From positions 1-25,375 of the IMG/VR virus record IMGVR_UViG_3300032241_002220: a stretch of 25,375 bases of DNA, one strand, 5' to 3'. Every line of letters begins with the position of its first letter. Within the stretch, counting starts at the first letter, position 1. Both the position numbers and the translations under genes were made by a program. Positions 1-6,592 of this stretch are shown here, piece after piece. Source of the DNA: a virus. Under the pieces are notes generated by a model. It saw only the letters and a list, made by a program, of their open reading frames with translations. It had not been told where the DNA came from and searched no databases.

Positions 1-4
1 TTTC

Positions 5-235
5 ATGACATCATGTAAATTATTATTACCCAGCAAACAGGAAAGATTAAATGATTTAAAATCTGTTTGTCCTAATTGTTTGTTATATAATAACATGGGA
101 GAATACTATGCTTTAGATACAACTTTTGAACCAAATAAATTGTATTTGATTTCTTTTTCACAAGGCGAATATTTAAAGACAAGTAATGCATTTCATATAA
201 GACCAAATTTAATTGAAATAAAACAAGTAAAATGA
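5..235 (+). CDS. Hypothetical protein, possibly 5'-truncated
   Basis: I do not recognise this protein (about 76 aa from the ATG at position 5). The reading frame is open to the left edge of the window, so the true start may lie upstream. It holds a CPNC motif (CxxC) near residue 22, with another Cys near residue 4, and no membrane segment or signal. Its stop codon overlaps the start of the next gene (ATGA), which indicates co-transcription and probably translational coupling with the secreted protein and the lysis genes that follow. No function is inferred. Confidence 0.55.
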   Translation: MTSCKLLLPSKQERLNDLKSVCPNCLLYNNMGEYYALDTTFEPNKLYLISFSQGEYLKTSNAFHIRPNLIEIKQVK

Positions 236-678
236 AAAAATTACTATTCGCATTAATGTTAATCCCTTCTTTATCATTTGGACAATGTGTAAGAGTTGAT
301 TCTGTTTGGTGTAACAAAAAAGTTAAACAAATAGGCACCAGAAGTGTTCTTTTAGGTGTAAAACAAATAACTGAAGAAATATTATCAGAAAAATATAAAC
401 TTTGTGATTCTAATGCAATTTCGGTTAAAATAGAAATATATAAAATAGGTATGCCTTCAAGCAATTTTAAAATAGCAGGCGCCGGAGAAGCCAAACAAAC
501 CACACAAGTTTACACTAGAATGTATTTTGGCGATAAAGTTGTAGAAGGATTAGGTGAATCTGAAACTAAAGCAGGTTACATACTTATTGAATTAAACGAC
601 GATAAAATACCATTTAGTAATACAACAATAGGTAATGCATTAAAGAAATCAATACTCGACGCTTCCGGAAAATTATAA
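232..678 (+). CDS. Secreted hypothetical protein with Sec signal peptide
   Basis: A 148-residue protein with a classical N-terminal signal peptide: MKK, a hydrophobic core, then SLSFGQC. Signals ending in FGQ or FAQ are typical of Bacteroidetes, and cleavage is expected just before Q18. Cys19 is not in a good lipobox (FGQC), so a lipoprotein is less likely. The mature part is mixed alpha/beta with no motif I recognise. It overlaps the preceding gene by 4 bases and lies just upstream of the holin and endolysin genes. A periplasmic role at lysis, for example disruption of the outer membrane, is therefore possible but is only inference from position. Confidence 0.75.
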   Translation: MKKLLFALMLIPSLSFGQCVRVDSVWCNKKVKQIGTRSVLLGVKQITEEILSEKYKLCDSNAISVKIEIYKIGMPSSNFKIAGAGEAKQTTQVYTRMYFGDKVVEGLGESETKAGYILIELNDDKIPFSNTTIGNALKKSILDASGKL

Positions 679-708
679 TATTTATAACAAACAAAAACAA
701 AACAGATT

Positions 709-993
709 ATGAACTTTAAACAATGGATTATTGATCTTTTCAAAGATGAAAGAGGATCAACATCAGTAAAACCAGTAGTGGCCGTGATTGGCACTTTATT
801 TCTTTGCGTAACTATGACATTAAATAGTTACACTCATGAAGAATTTAAACCAGCTCCAGAACTAGTAAACGCTGTGTTAGTTATAACAGCAATTGGTATG
901 GGTGCTGATACTTTAGACAAATTCACAAAGAAATCAGATTCATCAACACCTGCAGCTCCAGCTCCAGAAGAAAAACCATCAGAAGAAGCATAA
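709..993 (+). CDS. Putative holin
   Basis: A 94-residue protein with two predicted transmembrane segments, at about residues 22-40 (PVVAVIGTLFLCVTMTLNSY) and 52-67 (VNAVLVITAIGMGA). A short charged N-terminus (KDERGS) and a Pro/Ala/Glu-rich hydrophilic tail flank them. Small size, two membrane helices and a position directly upstream of the endolysin are the usual marks of a holin, the pore that releases endolysin through the inner membrane. The pattern of a basic/acidic start, two helices and a charged tail resembles putative holins of marine phages. There is no direct motif proof. Alternatively it is another small membrane protein of the lysis region. Confidence 0.65.
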   Translation: MNFKQWIIDLFKDERGSTSVKPVVAVIGTLFLCVTMTLNSYTHEEFKPAPELVNAVLVITAIGMGADTLDKFTKKSDSSTPAAPAPEEKPSEEA

Positions 994-1007
994 AATAAAA
1001 TAAAAAT

Positions 1008-1607
1008 ATGGATTTAAGTAAACTAAAAGGACACGTTCCTGATTCGGTTATTGAAATGTTACCGGATACAATTGAAAAATTTGAATTAAACACATCTTTA
1101 CGCTTAGCACACTTTTTAGCTCAAGCAGGTCATGAATCGGGTGGTTTTAAATTTGTACAAGAAAATTTAAATTACGGAGCTAAAGGCTTACGTAGCATTT
1201 TTGGAAAATATTTTCCTGATGACGCTAAAGCAGCTTTATATGAGCGTAAACCTGAAAAAATAGCTAACCTAATTTATGGTAATCGCATGGGTAATGGTTC
1301 TGAAGCATCAGGTGAGGGTTGGAAATTTCACGGTCGTGGATATATTCAATTAACTGGTAAAGAAAATTATGCTGCTTTTAGTAAAGAAATAAATGAAGAT
1401 TGCGTTGCTAATCCAGATTTAGTTGCAACTAAATATCCTTTAGCTTCTGCTGCTTGGTTTTTTCATAAAAATGGATTACACAAAATAGCAGATGAAGGTG
1501 CTAACGAAGCAACAGTTACTAAAGTTACTAAAAAAGTAAATGGTGGTGTTTTAGGCCTAGCCGACAGATTAAAACATTTTAATGAATACTATTCTTTAAT
1601 AAAATAA
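1008..1607 (+). CDS. Endolysin, GH19 chitinase/lysozyme-like
   Basis: A 199-residue single-domain muralytic enzyme of glycoside hydrolase family 19, which in phages cleaves peptidoglycan to free progeny. Family marks seen: the AHFLAQAGHESGGF segment at about residues 33-46 with the likely catalytic Glu in HES, the GNRMGNGS loop, the hallmark GRGYIQLTGKENY, and SAAWFFHKNGL in the second half. Length and order fit phage GH19 lysins. No signal peptide is present, so export should depend on the holin encoded 14 bases upstream. The gene is followed by a strong intrinsic terminator, so it closes the lysis transcription unit. Confidence 0.92.
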   Translation: MDLSKLKGHVPDSVIEMLPDTIEKFELNTSLRLAHFLAQAGHESGGFKFVQENLNYGAKGLRSIFGKYFPDDAKAALYERKPEKIANLIYGNRMGNGSEASGEGWKFHGRGYIQLTGKENYAAFSKEINEDCVANPDLVATKYPLASAAWFFHKNGLHKIADEGANEATVTKVTKKVNGGVLGLADRLKHFNEYYSLIK

Positions 1608-1612
1608 TAAAT

Positions 1613-1638
1613 AAGGAGCGCCAAAAAGCGCTCCTTTT
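1613..1638 (+). terminator. Rho-independent terminator
   Basis: A perfect GC-rich stem, GGAGCGC (1615-1621) with GCGCTCC (1628-1634), has a CAAAAA loop and is followed by TTTT. Flanking AA/TT can extend the stem. It starts six bases after the endolysin stop and separates the lysis unit from the GIY-YIG gene. It is the only clear intrinsic terminator I found in the window. Confidence 0.93.
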
Positions 1639-1672
1639 ACATATTTATTATCGACTAAAATAACAAAATACG

Positions 1673-2290
1673 ATGATAAATATTACATACATTTATTTGG
1701 TTGAAAATTGTTTTGATAATCCTAATAAAGTCTATATAGGAAAAACAAAAAATAAGTATAAGCGAAAATCAATACATAAAAAAACCTATGGTAAAAATAT
1801 TGATTATACTATTATAGATCAAATAGATTCATTAAACCATAAAGATTGGAAACCTATTGAAACTATGTGGATTCAAAGTTTTATCAGTTGGGGATTTGAT
1901 GTTCAAAATATCAAAAAAGAAGGAGGAAGTGGTAGTAGCGAATGGACTAAAGAACAAAAATATAAACAAAAACAAATTTTTAAAAATAGGAATATTACTT
2001 GGAAAACAACAGGATCAAAAGGATATAAATGGACAGAAGAACAAAAAAATAATAGAAAAGGAAAAGGAATAGGACCTAATCCTTTAATTTCTCTAAAAAA
2101 GAAAAATCATCCTAGTAGATCTAAACCAGTATTACAATATGATTTAAAAGGTAATTTTATTAAAGAGTGGAAAAGTTGTGCTGAAGCTGGTAGGGTTTTA
2201 TTTAATGGTAAAAGTCAATGTATTCAAGATTGTGCCGCTGGTAGACAAAAAATAGGATATAAATTTATTTGGAAATATACAAATTATTAA
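1673..2290 (+). CDS. GIY-YIG homing endonuclease with NUMOD repeats
   Basis: A 205-residue free-standing homing endonuclease. The N-terminal GIY-YIG nuclease core is recognised by TYIYLVEN (the GIY strand) and VYIGKT (the YIG strand), with a later conserved ETMWIQSFISWGF segment that supplies the catalytic Glu. A lysine-rich middle contains NUMOD3-like pieces (GYKWTEEQKNNRKGKG). The C-terminal part, about residues 150-203 (QYDLKGNFIKEW, KFIWKY), is a NUMOD1-type DNA-binding module also found in the two other GIY-YIG proteins here. It sits between the terminator and the lipoprotein gene and interrupts neither. Homing endonucleases cut sites lacking the gene and spread by repair. Confidence 0.9.
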   Translation: MINITYIYLVENCFDNPNKVYIGKTKNKYKRKSIHKKTYGKNIDYTIIDQIDSLNHKDWKPIETMWIQSFISWGFDVQNIKKEGGSGSSEWTKEQKYKQKQIFKNRNITWKTTGSKGYKWTEEQKNNRKGKGIGPNPLISLKKKNHPSRSKPVLQYDLKGNFIKEWKSCAEAGRVLFNGKSQCIQDCAAGRQKIGYKFIWKYTNY

Positions 2291-2301
2291 AATAAAAAAT
2301 T

Positions 2302-2484
2302 ATGAAATACGTTTTATTATTTATATTATTTTTAGTTACATTTTCTTCATGTGTAATGGTAGAACCTCCACATATGCAACCTAATGTATATTATGGTGTA
2401 TCTTATTATCCTAGACCATATTACACACATCATGTTCGTCATTATTATAATTGCCAACACAATTACTATAATCACAGACATTAA
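2302..2484 (+). CDS. Small His/Tyr-rich lipoprotein
   Basis: A 60-residue protein with a hydrophobic signal (MKYVLLFILFLVTF) ending in the lipobox-like FSSC, which points to cleavage and lipidation at Cys17. The mature 44 residues are remarkably rich in Tyr and His (PRPYYTHHVRHYYN and similar), suggesting metal binding or an extended surface peptide. No known family is recognised. In a phage such a lipoprotein could act at the host envelope, for example in superinfection exclusion, but this is speculation. The leader TAAAATAAAAAATTATG is the same as that before the first thioredoxin gene. Confidence 0.7.
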   Translation: MKYVLLFILFLVTFSSCVMVEPPHMQPNVYYGVSYYPRPYYTHHVRHYYNCQHNYYNHRH

Positions 2485-2504
2485 CAGAAAATCGCGATAA
2501 ATTT

Positions 2505-2535
2505 AATCTCTCGCGCGAGAAATGCAATCTCTCGC
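2505..2535. promoter_or_regulatory. Dyad and direct repeat, possible operator
   Basis: A perfect 12-bp palindrome TCTCGCGCGAGA lies at 2509-2520. The 10-mer AATCTCTCGC occurs twice, at 2505-2514 and 2526-2535, so GCGAGA (2515-2520) can also pair with TCTCGC (2530-2535). This is GC-rich inside an AT-rich genome, in the 120-base gene-free stretch before 2605, and no T-run follows on the + strand. A protein-binding operator is the likeliest reading. The function is not known. Confidence 0.5.
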
Positions 2536-2552
2536 AAAAAAACAAAAAAGAA

Positions 2553-2584
2553 CGTGGCTACCGCAAGGTAGCTTCGTACATTTA
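2553..2584 (+). promoter_or_regulatory. Promoter, Bacteroidetes-type (24-bp box offset)
   Basis: CGTGG at 2553 (aligned to TTTGG) and TACATTTACG at 2577 have box starts 24 bases apart, as in seven other sites in this window. It is expected to drive the gene at 2605 after a short A-rich leader. The -33 box is the weakest of the set because TT is replaced by CG. A hairpin at 2557-2572 lies between the boxes. Confidence 0.6.
2557..2572 (+). promoter_or_regulatory. Hairpin with GCAA tetraloop inside promoter
   Basis: GCTACC (2557-2562) pairs perfectly with GGTAGC (2567-2572) around a GCAA loop, a GNRA tetraloop. It lies between the -33 and -7 boxes. In DNA it could be an operator dyad. In read-through RNA it would be a stable hairpin. 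No U-run follows, so it is not a normal terminator. Confidence 0.5.
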
Positions 2585-2604
2585 CGTATAATAAAAAATA
2601 AAAC

Positions 2605-2793
2605 ATGGATACAGTAAAATTAAGATTAGTAATTCAAAACCATTTAAATGATGCCATGGTTGAAATATCTAATAATCCACAAAGAGCACAAATGCGCCTT
2701 TTGTTTGTAAAATCACTTATACACAAATTTCATGATACTTCAATCGAAATTTCAGAAACAGAATTAGATGAAATTTGGGCTGAGGTAAACTAA
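2605..2793 (+). CDS. Hypothetical protein (62 aa)
   Basis: I do not recognise this small, probably all-helical, soluble protein. It has no Cys, signal or membrane segment and ends in an acidic stretch (ETELDEIWAEVN). It lies between two promoters of the same type: one ends about 20 bases upstream of its start, and the -33 box of the next begins two bases after its stop. It can therefore be transcribed alone or with the RadA-like gene that follows. The start follows a leader of A-rich sequence with no Shine-Dalgarno. Confidence 0.7.
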   Translation: MDTVKLRLVIQNHLNDAMVEISNNPQRAQMRLLFVKSLIHKFHDTSIEISETELDEIWAEVN

Positions 2794-2794
2794 A

Positions 2795-2826
2795 TTTGGT
2801 TACCTAAGAAACGGGTCGTATATTTA
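2795..2826 (+). promoter_or_regulatory. Promoter, Bacteroidetes-type (24-bp box offset)
   Basis: TTTGGTTACC at 2795 and TATATTTACG at 2819, exactly 24 bases between box starts, match the Bacteroidetes -33 TTTG / -7 TAnnTTTG pattern except the last base. It lies directly upstream of the RadA-like ATPase gene, with an AAATAAAAAATAAAGG leader. Confidence 0.75.
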
Positions 2827-2849
2827 CGTAAATAAAAAATAAAGGTTAT

Positions 2850-3695
2850 ATGCTTAAAACAGAAAAAAGACGCGGTCGTCCATCATTAAAAAATCAAAAT
2901 ATGCAATTAAACGAACCAAAACGTAGAGGTCGTCCTGCTACTAAATTATTTGTTAGTACATTCAATCCAGATGAAGTAAAACTATTCAGAGGTAGTGATT
3001 TAAGATTTAGTGATGCTTTGTTTCAACCTATGAAAACAAACCGTGAAATAGATACTATATTATCTACAGATGGTGGTTTAATGCCTGGTACAAATATGGT
3101 ATTAGTAGGTGGACCTGGTTCAGGTAAATCAACTGTTGCCTTAGATATGTTAGCTGATTTTACAAATCAAGGTTATAAATGTTTGTTTGTTTCAGCTGAA
3201 ATGGATGAAATCGCTCATTACAAATATTGTAAGCGTATGCCTAAATTTCAAAATGTACAAACATTGTTTTTGAAAAATTATGCTGAAAATATCAAAGAAA
3301 CAATTGAACATGTTTTCAATCAAGGTTATGATGTTATAGCAATCGATTCAATTGCTGAAGTAATTGAAATGTATAAAGATGCTTATCGTACAACTGAATC
3401 TGCTGCCGAATTTTGGTTTTTAAATTTACAAGATCAACATAAAAAAGGTGGTAACGAAAACAGTTATTATACTACATTTATCAACATTCAACAAGTTACT
3501 AAAGCAGGTGATTTTGCCGGTAGTAATAGGTTAAAACACATGACTGATGCTATGTGTCACGTAGAGCGTAATAAAGATGGTTTACAACGTAGCCTATATT
3601 TTAGTAAAAATCGTGATTGTGATAAGGATTTTAAAGTATTTTTTAGTATATTCCAGGATTCAGTTCATTATTCATATGAAACAACTAACGATTAA
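2850..3695 (+). CDS. RadA/RecA-like ATPase with two N-terminal AT-hooks
   Basis: A 281-residue P-loop ATPase of the RecA/RadA/KaiC group. Walker A is GGPGSGKST at residues 87-95 and Walker B is VIAIDS at about 162-167. The segments around IQQVTKAGDFAGSNRLKHMTDAMCHVER resemble the RadA/Sms core, where the family has VTKEG..AGP..LEHMVD. The zinc finger and Lon-like domain of full RadA are absent. The N-terminus carries two AT-hook-like motifs, KRRGRP at residues 6-11 and 24-29, which should bind the minor groove of AT-rich DNA. The likely role is recombination or branch migration linked to phage replication, as UvsX-type proteins have in T4. A replicative-helicase or packaging role cannot be excluded. 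The AT-hook fusion is my observation, and its effect is inferred. Confidence 0.75.
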   Translation: MLKTEKRRGRPSLKNQNMQLNEPKRRGRPATKLFVSTFNPDEVKLFRGSDLRFSDALFQPMKTNREIDTILSTDGGLMPGTNMVLVGGPGSGKSTVALDMLADFTNQGYKCLFVSAEMDEIAHYKYCKRMPKFQNVQTLFLKNYAENIKETIEHVFNQGYDVIAIDSIAEVIEMYKDAYRTTESAAEFWFLNLQDQHKKGGNENSYYTTFINIQQVTKAGDFAGSNRLKHMTDAMCHVERNKDGLQRSLYFSKNRDCDKDFKVFFSIFQDSVHYSYETTND

Positions 3696-3697
3696 TT

Positions 3698-4204
3698 ATG
3701 GCTTATAACAGTATATTAGATGGTTTTGTCTCTTCATCAAAGGAAGTAATTGATTTTGAAATCAGTAAATTGCAACCTTTAAAATACAATCGTTTCTTTT
3801 GGTGGAGAAATTATACTACTAAAACAAAACCATTACACAAATATCAACCTTTGATTAATAAAATCAAAAATGGAGATTTTGATCCATCACCATATCGTTG
3901 GATGGCGCAAAAAGCCATTTTAGAGGCCCAAAACAAAATAGACCTCACTAAAGACGACCACCAAAAACAATCCGAAATAGCAGCAATGGATATAGCCCGT
4001 TATCGCAGATTAATGGTTGATTTTGAAAAGGACGAAACAGAACGTTTAAAGCTATTATACAATGATTTTAGATTATCCTTTAGATTAGATGAAGAAACAG
4101 TACAAGATGAAATGTTTAATTTTGATGGTACACTAGAAGAATTTTATCACTATATTAGAAAAAAATATAGGGAAAATAATAGAGTACTTGGAGATTTTAG
4201 TTAA
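3698..4204 (+). CDS. Hypothetical protein, downstream of RadA-like ATPase
   Basis: A 168-residue soluble, charged, helix-rich protein I cannot place in a family. It has an aromatic patch near residue 32 (RFFWWRNY) and an acidic, helical second half (DFEKDETERLKLLYNDFRL). The gene starts two bases after the RadA-like gene and almost certainly shares its transcript, so a part in the same recombination or replication step is plausible. The promoter of the DpdA-like gene overlaps its last codons. Confidence 0.75.
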   Translation: MAYNSILDGFVSSSKEVIDFEISKLQPLKYNRFFWWRNYTTKTKPLHKYQPLINKIKNGDFDPSPYRWMAQKAILEAQNKIDLTKDDHQKQSEIAAMDIARYRRLMVDFEKDETERLKLLYNDFRLSFRLDEETVQDEMFNFDGTLEEFYHYIRKKYRENNRVLGDFS

Positions 4205-4218
4205 TTTAATTATATTTA
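4187..4218 (+). promoter_or_regulatory. Promoter, Bacteroidetes-type (24-bp box offset)
   Basis: CTTGG at 4187 and TATATTTA at 4211 again have 24 bases between box starts. The -33 box lies inside the last codons of the preceding gene. The DpdA-like gene starts 17 bases after the -7 box, so this promoter probably opens the base-modification region. Confidence 0.65.
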
Positions 4219-4235
4219 TTGATACAACATAGGTT

Positions 4236-5033
4236 ATGAATAAAAAAATAAAAGTTTCACATGAAGTTCCTTTTGATTTATTGGATATAAGTGCTGAGTT
4301 CAATGATTACGATTATTGTTTACCTCATTTATTAGACGAAAGTGAACAATATTTAGAATATTTTAAATGGGCTAAAGCAAATGGTCGTTATATTATAATG
4401 GATAATTCACTTCATGAATTAGGTACCGCTTATAATACAGATCGTTTATTATATTGGGTAAATGAGTTAAAACCAAACGAATTCATTATTCCAGATGTTT
4501 GGGAAAATAAAACTCAATCAATCATTAATGCTAGAAAATGGGCTAGTATTCAATTACCTGAAGAAATAACTAAAGTAGCTGTTGTACAATTTAATTTTAT
4601 AACAGATGCTACTGAATGTTACCAAACATATAAAGATCTAGGTTATAAAAAGATAGCATTTTCATATGGTGCTTCTTGCTATAACCTAATTTCATCTCAT
4701 CCAAATAAAGATATGGGTAAAGCATTAGGTAGAATTGAATTAATATCTAAACTTTATAAAAATAGAATAATATCATCAACCGACAGAGTACATTTATTAG
4801 GATGTGCTGTACCACAAGAATTTGGTTGGTATGATGATATGCCTTTTATTGAAAGTATTGATACATCAAATCCAATTATGGCTGCTTTAGAAGGTACAGC
4901 TTATAATTTTGGTTTAAATACTAAACCTAAAATCAATATGAATCAAGCTCAAACTTGGCCTATTGATGAAATTAATTTAGATTTGGTATATCACAATGTT
5001 GATGTTTTTAGATTAATAAACAACTTAAATTAA
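4236..5033 (+). CDS. dpdA: DpdA-like 7-deazaguanine DNA transglycosylase
   Basis: A 265-residue protein of the tRNA-guanine-transglycosylase-like fold. It most resembles phage DpdA, which exchanges guanine in DNA for a 7-deazaguanine base. Features seen: IIMDNSLHELG (residues 53-63, candidate catalytic Asp56), IPDVWEN (85-91), VVQFNF (116-121), VHLLGCAVPQEF (185-196) and SIDTSNPI (207-214, candidate second catalytic Asp209). The Cys-rich zinc site of tRNA Tgt is absent, as expected for short DNA-acting DpdA proteins. Neighbouring QueC-like, QueD, QueE and FolE genes supply the base. I recall that several phage DpdA subfamilies are described, but I cannot assign this one by eye. A tRNA target is the main alternative. 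Confidence 0.8.
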   Translation: MNKKIKVSHEVPFDLLDISAEFNDYDYCLPHLLDESEQYLEYFKWAKANGRYIIMDNSLHELGTAYNTDRLLYWVNELKPNEFIIPDVWENKTQSIINARKWASIQLPEEITKVAVVQFNFITDATECYQTYKDLGYKKIAFSYGASCYNLISSHPNKDMGKALGRIELISKLYKNRIISSTDRVHLLGCAVPQEFGWYDDMPFIESIDTSNPIMAALEGTAYNFGLNTKPKINMNQAQTWPIDEINLDLVYHNVDVFRLINNLN

Positions 5034-5272
5034 ATATAATATGACAGAATTTATTTCACTTTACGATTATTTAGGAAAACCAGCAGGATCTGCTCTAGGT
5101 AAAAAAGTCTACCAGTTTTCACAAATTATAGGGGCTAAAACTAGTTGCAAAAGGATATCCTATTCACCATACAGAGATGGTATTATTATGACCTATGAAA
5201 AGAGCACATTGCAAAAATATTTCGAGGTTGAATCCTTGTTTAAATCATAATTAAATTAAATATAATATGACA
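5025..5272 (+). repeat. 22-bp direct repeat at two start regions
   Basis: Positions 5025-5046 and 5251-5272 are identical over 22 bases. Each copy spans an A/T-rich leader, the start codon and the second codon (ATGACA) of a small gene (5041 and 5267). The proteins are not similar beyond MT, so the copy is of the translation start region, not of the gene. Confidence 0.85.
5041..5250 (+). CDS. Hypothetical protein (69 aa)
   Basis: I do not recognise this small basic protein. It has a single Cys, no membrane segment, and many Tyr and Lys residues in an alternating pattern that suggests a small beta-rich or alpha/beta fold. It starts seven bases after the dpdA-like stop and belongs to the same transcript. 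Its initiation region is an exact copy of the one used by the next small gene. Confidence 0.65.
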   Translation: MTEFISLYDYLGKPAGSALGKKVYQFSQIIGAKTSCKRISYSPYRDGIIMTYEKSTLQKYFEVESLFKS

Positions 5273-5437
5273 AAATTAGATGATATAGTTTTAAAAACTA
5301 AAAAACCACAAGGCAATATTAATCCTGTATTTGAAGAAGAATTAGTAAAAGTATTACAACAAATTTGGGATAACCGATTTAATGTCAGTCATTCTATGTT
5401 AAAAATACTTAAACACGTTGCAAATAAAAAATCTTAA
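5267..5437 (+). CDS. Hypothetical protein (56 aa), upstream of QueC-like gene
   Basis: A short open frame starting MTKLDDIVLK and ending in HVANKKS, bounded by ATG at 5267 and TAA at 5435-5437, directly before the ATG of the QueC-like gene (one base between). The spacing, the shared 22-bp start region and the absence of any other use for this 190-base gap support it being real. The sequence is charged and probably helical (FEEELVKVLQQIW). No family is recognised. Confidence 0.65.
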   Translation: MTKLDDIVLKTKKPQGNINPVFEEELVKVLQQIWDNRFNVSHSMLKILKHVANKKS

Positions 5438-5438
5438 T

Positions 5439-6332
5439 ATGAAAAAACAAGTAGTAATATCATTATCAGGGGGTATGGATTCAAGTACTCTACTCCTACA
5501 TTACCTATCATCCGGTTACCAATGTACTTGTATCTCATTTGATTATGGTCAAAAACATAAAGTTGAATTAGAGCGAGCAACTGAATTAGTACACTATATA
5601 AACAGTAATATATCAAACAATGTTAAACATCAGATTATCAAATTAGATGGTTTAGCTCAATTATTAAATTCATCATTGGTAGAAGGTGGAGAAGATGTTC
5701 CTGAAGGTCACTATGCTGAAGAAAACATGAAAGCAACTGTAGTACCAAATCGCAATAAAATATTTGGTAGTATTGCTCAAGCAATAGCATTATCTATTGC
5801 TACTCAAACAAATAATGAATGTAAAATTGCTTTAGGTATTCATGCTGGAGACCATAGTATTTATCCTGATTGTAGACAAGAGTTTAGAGATGCTGACTAT
5901 AAAGCATTTTTGTTAGGAAATTGGGATTCACATTTAGTAACATACGATGCTCCATTTTTACAAGTTGATAAATTTGATATTTTAAAACATGGATTAGAAT
6001 GTTGTGAGCAATTAGGTTTAGATTTTGATGAAGTATATAAACGTACTAACACAAGTTATAAACCAATTTTAATTGAAACTAAAGCATCTTTAGGAACAAT
6101 AGAATTTGAGCATGGTGGGATAATCCATAAACTCCCACAAGAAGCAACAGTATACAGTGAATGGTACTCTGATTATAAATCAGCATCATCTGTAGAACGA
6201 ATAGAGGCATTTATTAAGTTAGGACGTCCTGATCCTGTAGCATATGCTGATGAAACTGGTCCTGTATCTTGGGAAGTAGCTAAAGCTCATGTTGAACATA
6301 TTTTATCAAATCATTTGGCTATTAAAAACTAA
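5439..6332 (+). CDS. queC: QueC-like ATP-dependent enzyme lacking zinc cysteines
   Basis: A 297-residue PP-loop enzyme of the QueC family, which uses ATP on 7-carboxy-7-deazaguanine (CDG) to form preQ0. The start is the ATG at 5439. SGGMDSS at residues 10-16 is the ATP loop, and FDYGQKHKVE, VVPNRNKIF and YPDCRQEF are QueC signatures. Classical QueC binds zinc through four Cys (TCY and CxxCxxC near the C-terminus). Here they are replaced: TNTSY stands for T.TCY, and SASSVERIEAF for the CxxC-xxR region, and the last ~90 residues have no Cys. An insertion of about 35 residues separates these two segments, so it is longer than the usual ~225 aa. It may be a preQ0 synthase variant or a CDG-converting enzyme with a different product. 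I recall a QueC-related CDG decarboxylase called DpdL but cannot test that match. Confidence 0.85.
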   Translation: MKKQVVISLSGGMDSSTLLLHYLSSGYQCTCISFDYGQKHKVELERATELVHYINSNISNNVKHQIIKLDGLAQLLNSSLVEGGEDVPEGHYAEENMKATVVPNRNKIFGSIAQAIALSIATQTNNECKIALGIHAGDHSIYPDCRQEFRDADYKAFLLGNWDSHLVTYDAPFLQVDKFDILKHGLECCEQLGLDFDEVYKRTNTSYKPILIETKASLGTIEFEHGGIIHKLPQEATVYSEWYSDYKSASSVERIEAFIKLGRPDPVAYADETGPVSWEVAKAHVEHILSNHLAIKN

Positions 6333-6345
6333 TATTGTATATTTA
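6314..6345 (+). promoter_or_regulatory. Promoter, Bacteroidetes-type (24-bp box offset)
   Basis: TTTGGCTATT at 6314 and TATATTTACC at 6338 have exactly 24 bases between starts. The -33 box is within the last codons of the QueC-like gene. The next ATG is only five bases after the -7 box, so transcription would begin at or next to the start codon (possible leaderless mRNA). Confidence 0.75.
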
Positions 6346-6350
6346 CCGGT

Positions 6351-6554
6351 ATGAGAAGAAGAAGAGATTTAGAAACTGAACCTTTTTATGTTGTGTTGAA
6401 TCAACAAGGAGAAGTATTTATAGGACTAAAACAAGGTAGACCTGTATATTCACCTAATTGGAGTGAAGCAAAACCCCTAAATAGCAGCAATACAACAATG
6501 CTTAAATACCTTAATCAAAAAATTGAATTAATTAAAGAAGAAGAATTTATATGA
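6351..6554 (+). CDS. Hypothetical protein (67 aa)
   Basis: A small soluble protein starting with a very basic stretch (MRRRRDLE) and ending acidic (ELIKEEEFI). The middle, FYVVLNQQGEVFIGLKQGRPVYSPNWSEAKPL, looks like a short beta-hairpin domain. No family is recognised. It has its own promoter whose -7 box ends five bases before the ATG, so the mRNA may be leaderless. It is followed by a GIY-YIG gene that begins about 40 bases later. Confidence 0.65.
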   Translation: MRRRRDLETEPFYVVLNQQGEVFIGLKQGRPVYSPNWSEAKPLNSSNTTMLKYLNQKIELIKEEEFI

Positions 6555-6592
6555 TTTTGGTGTGATCCTTGATTTTAATAATATGTATAACC

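Noticed and set aside
72-503. Minus-strand open frame of 143 codons overlapping the first two genes
   Set aside because: It lies antisense to two coupled genes with a clear signal peptide, has low-complexity content and no motif. The same applies to other minus-strand frames such as 18192-18608, 9327-9596 and 17097-17312.
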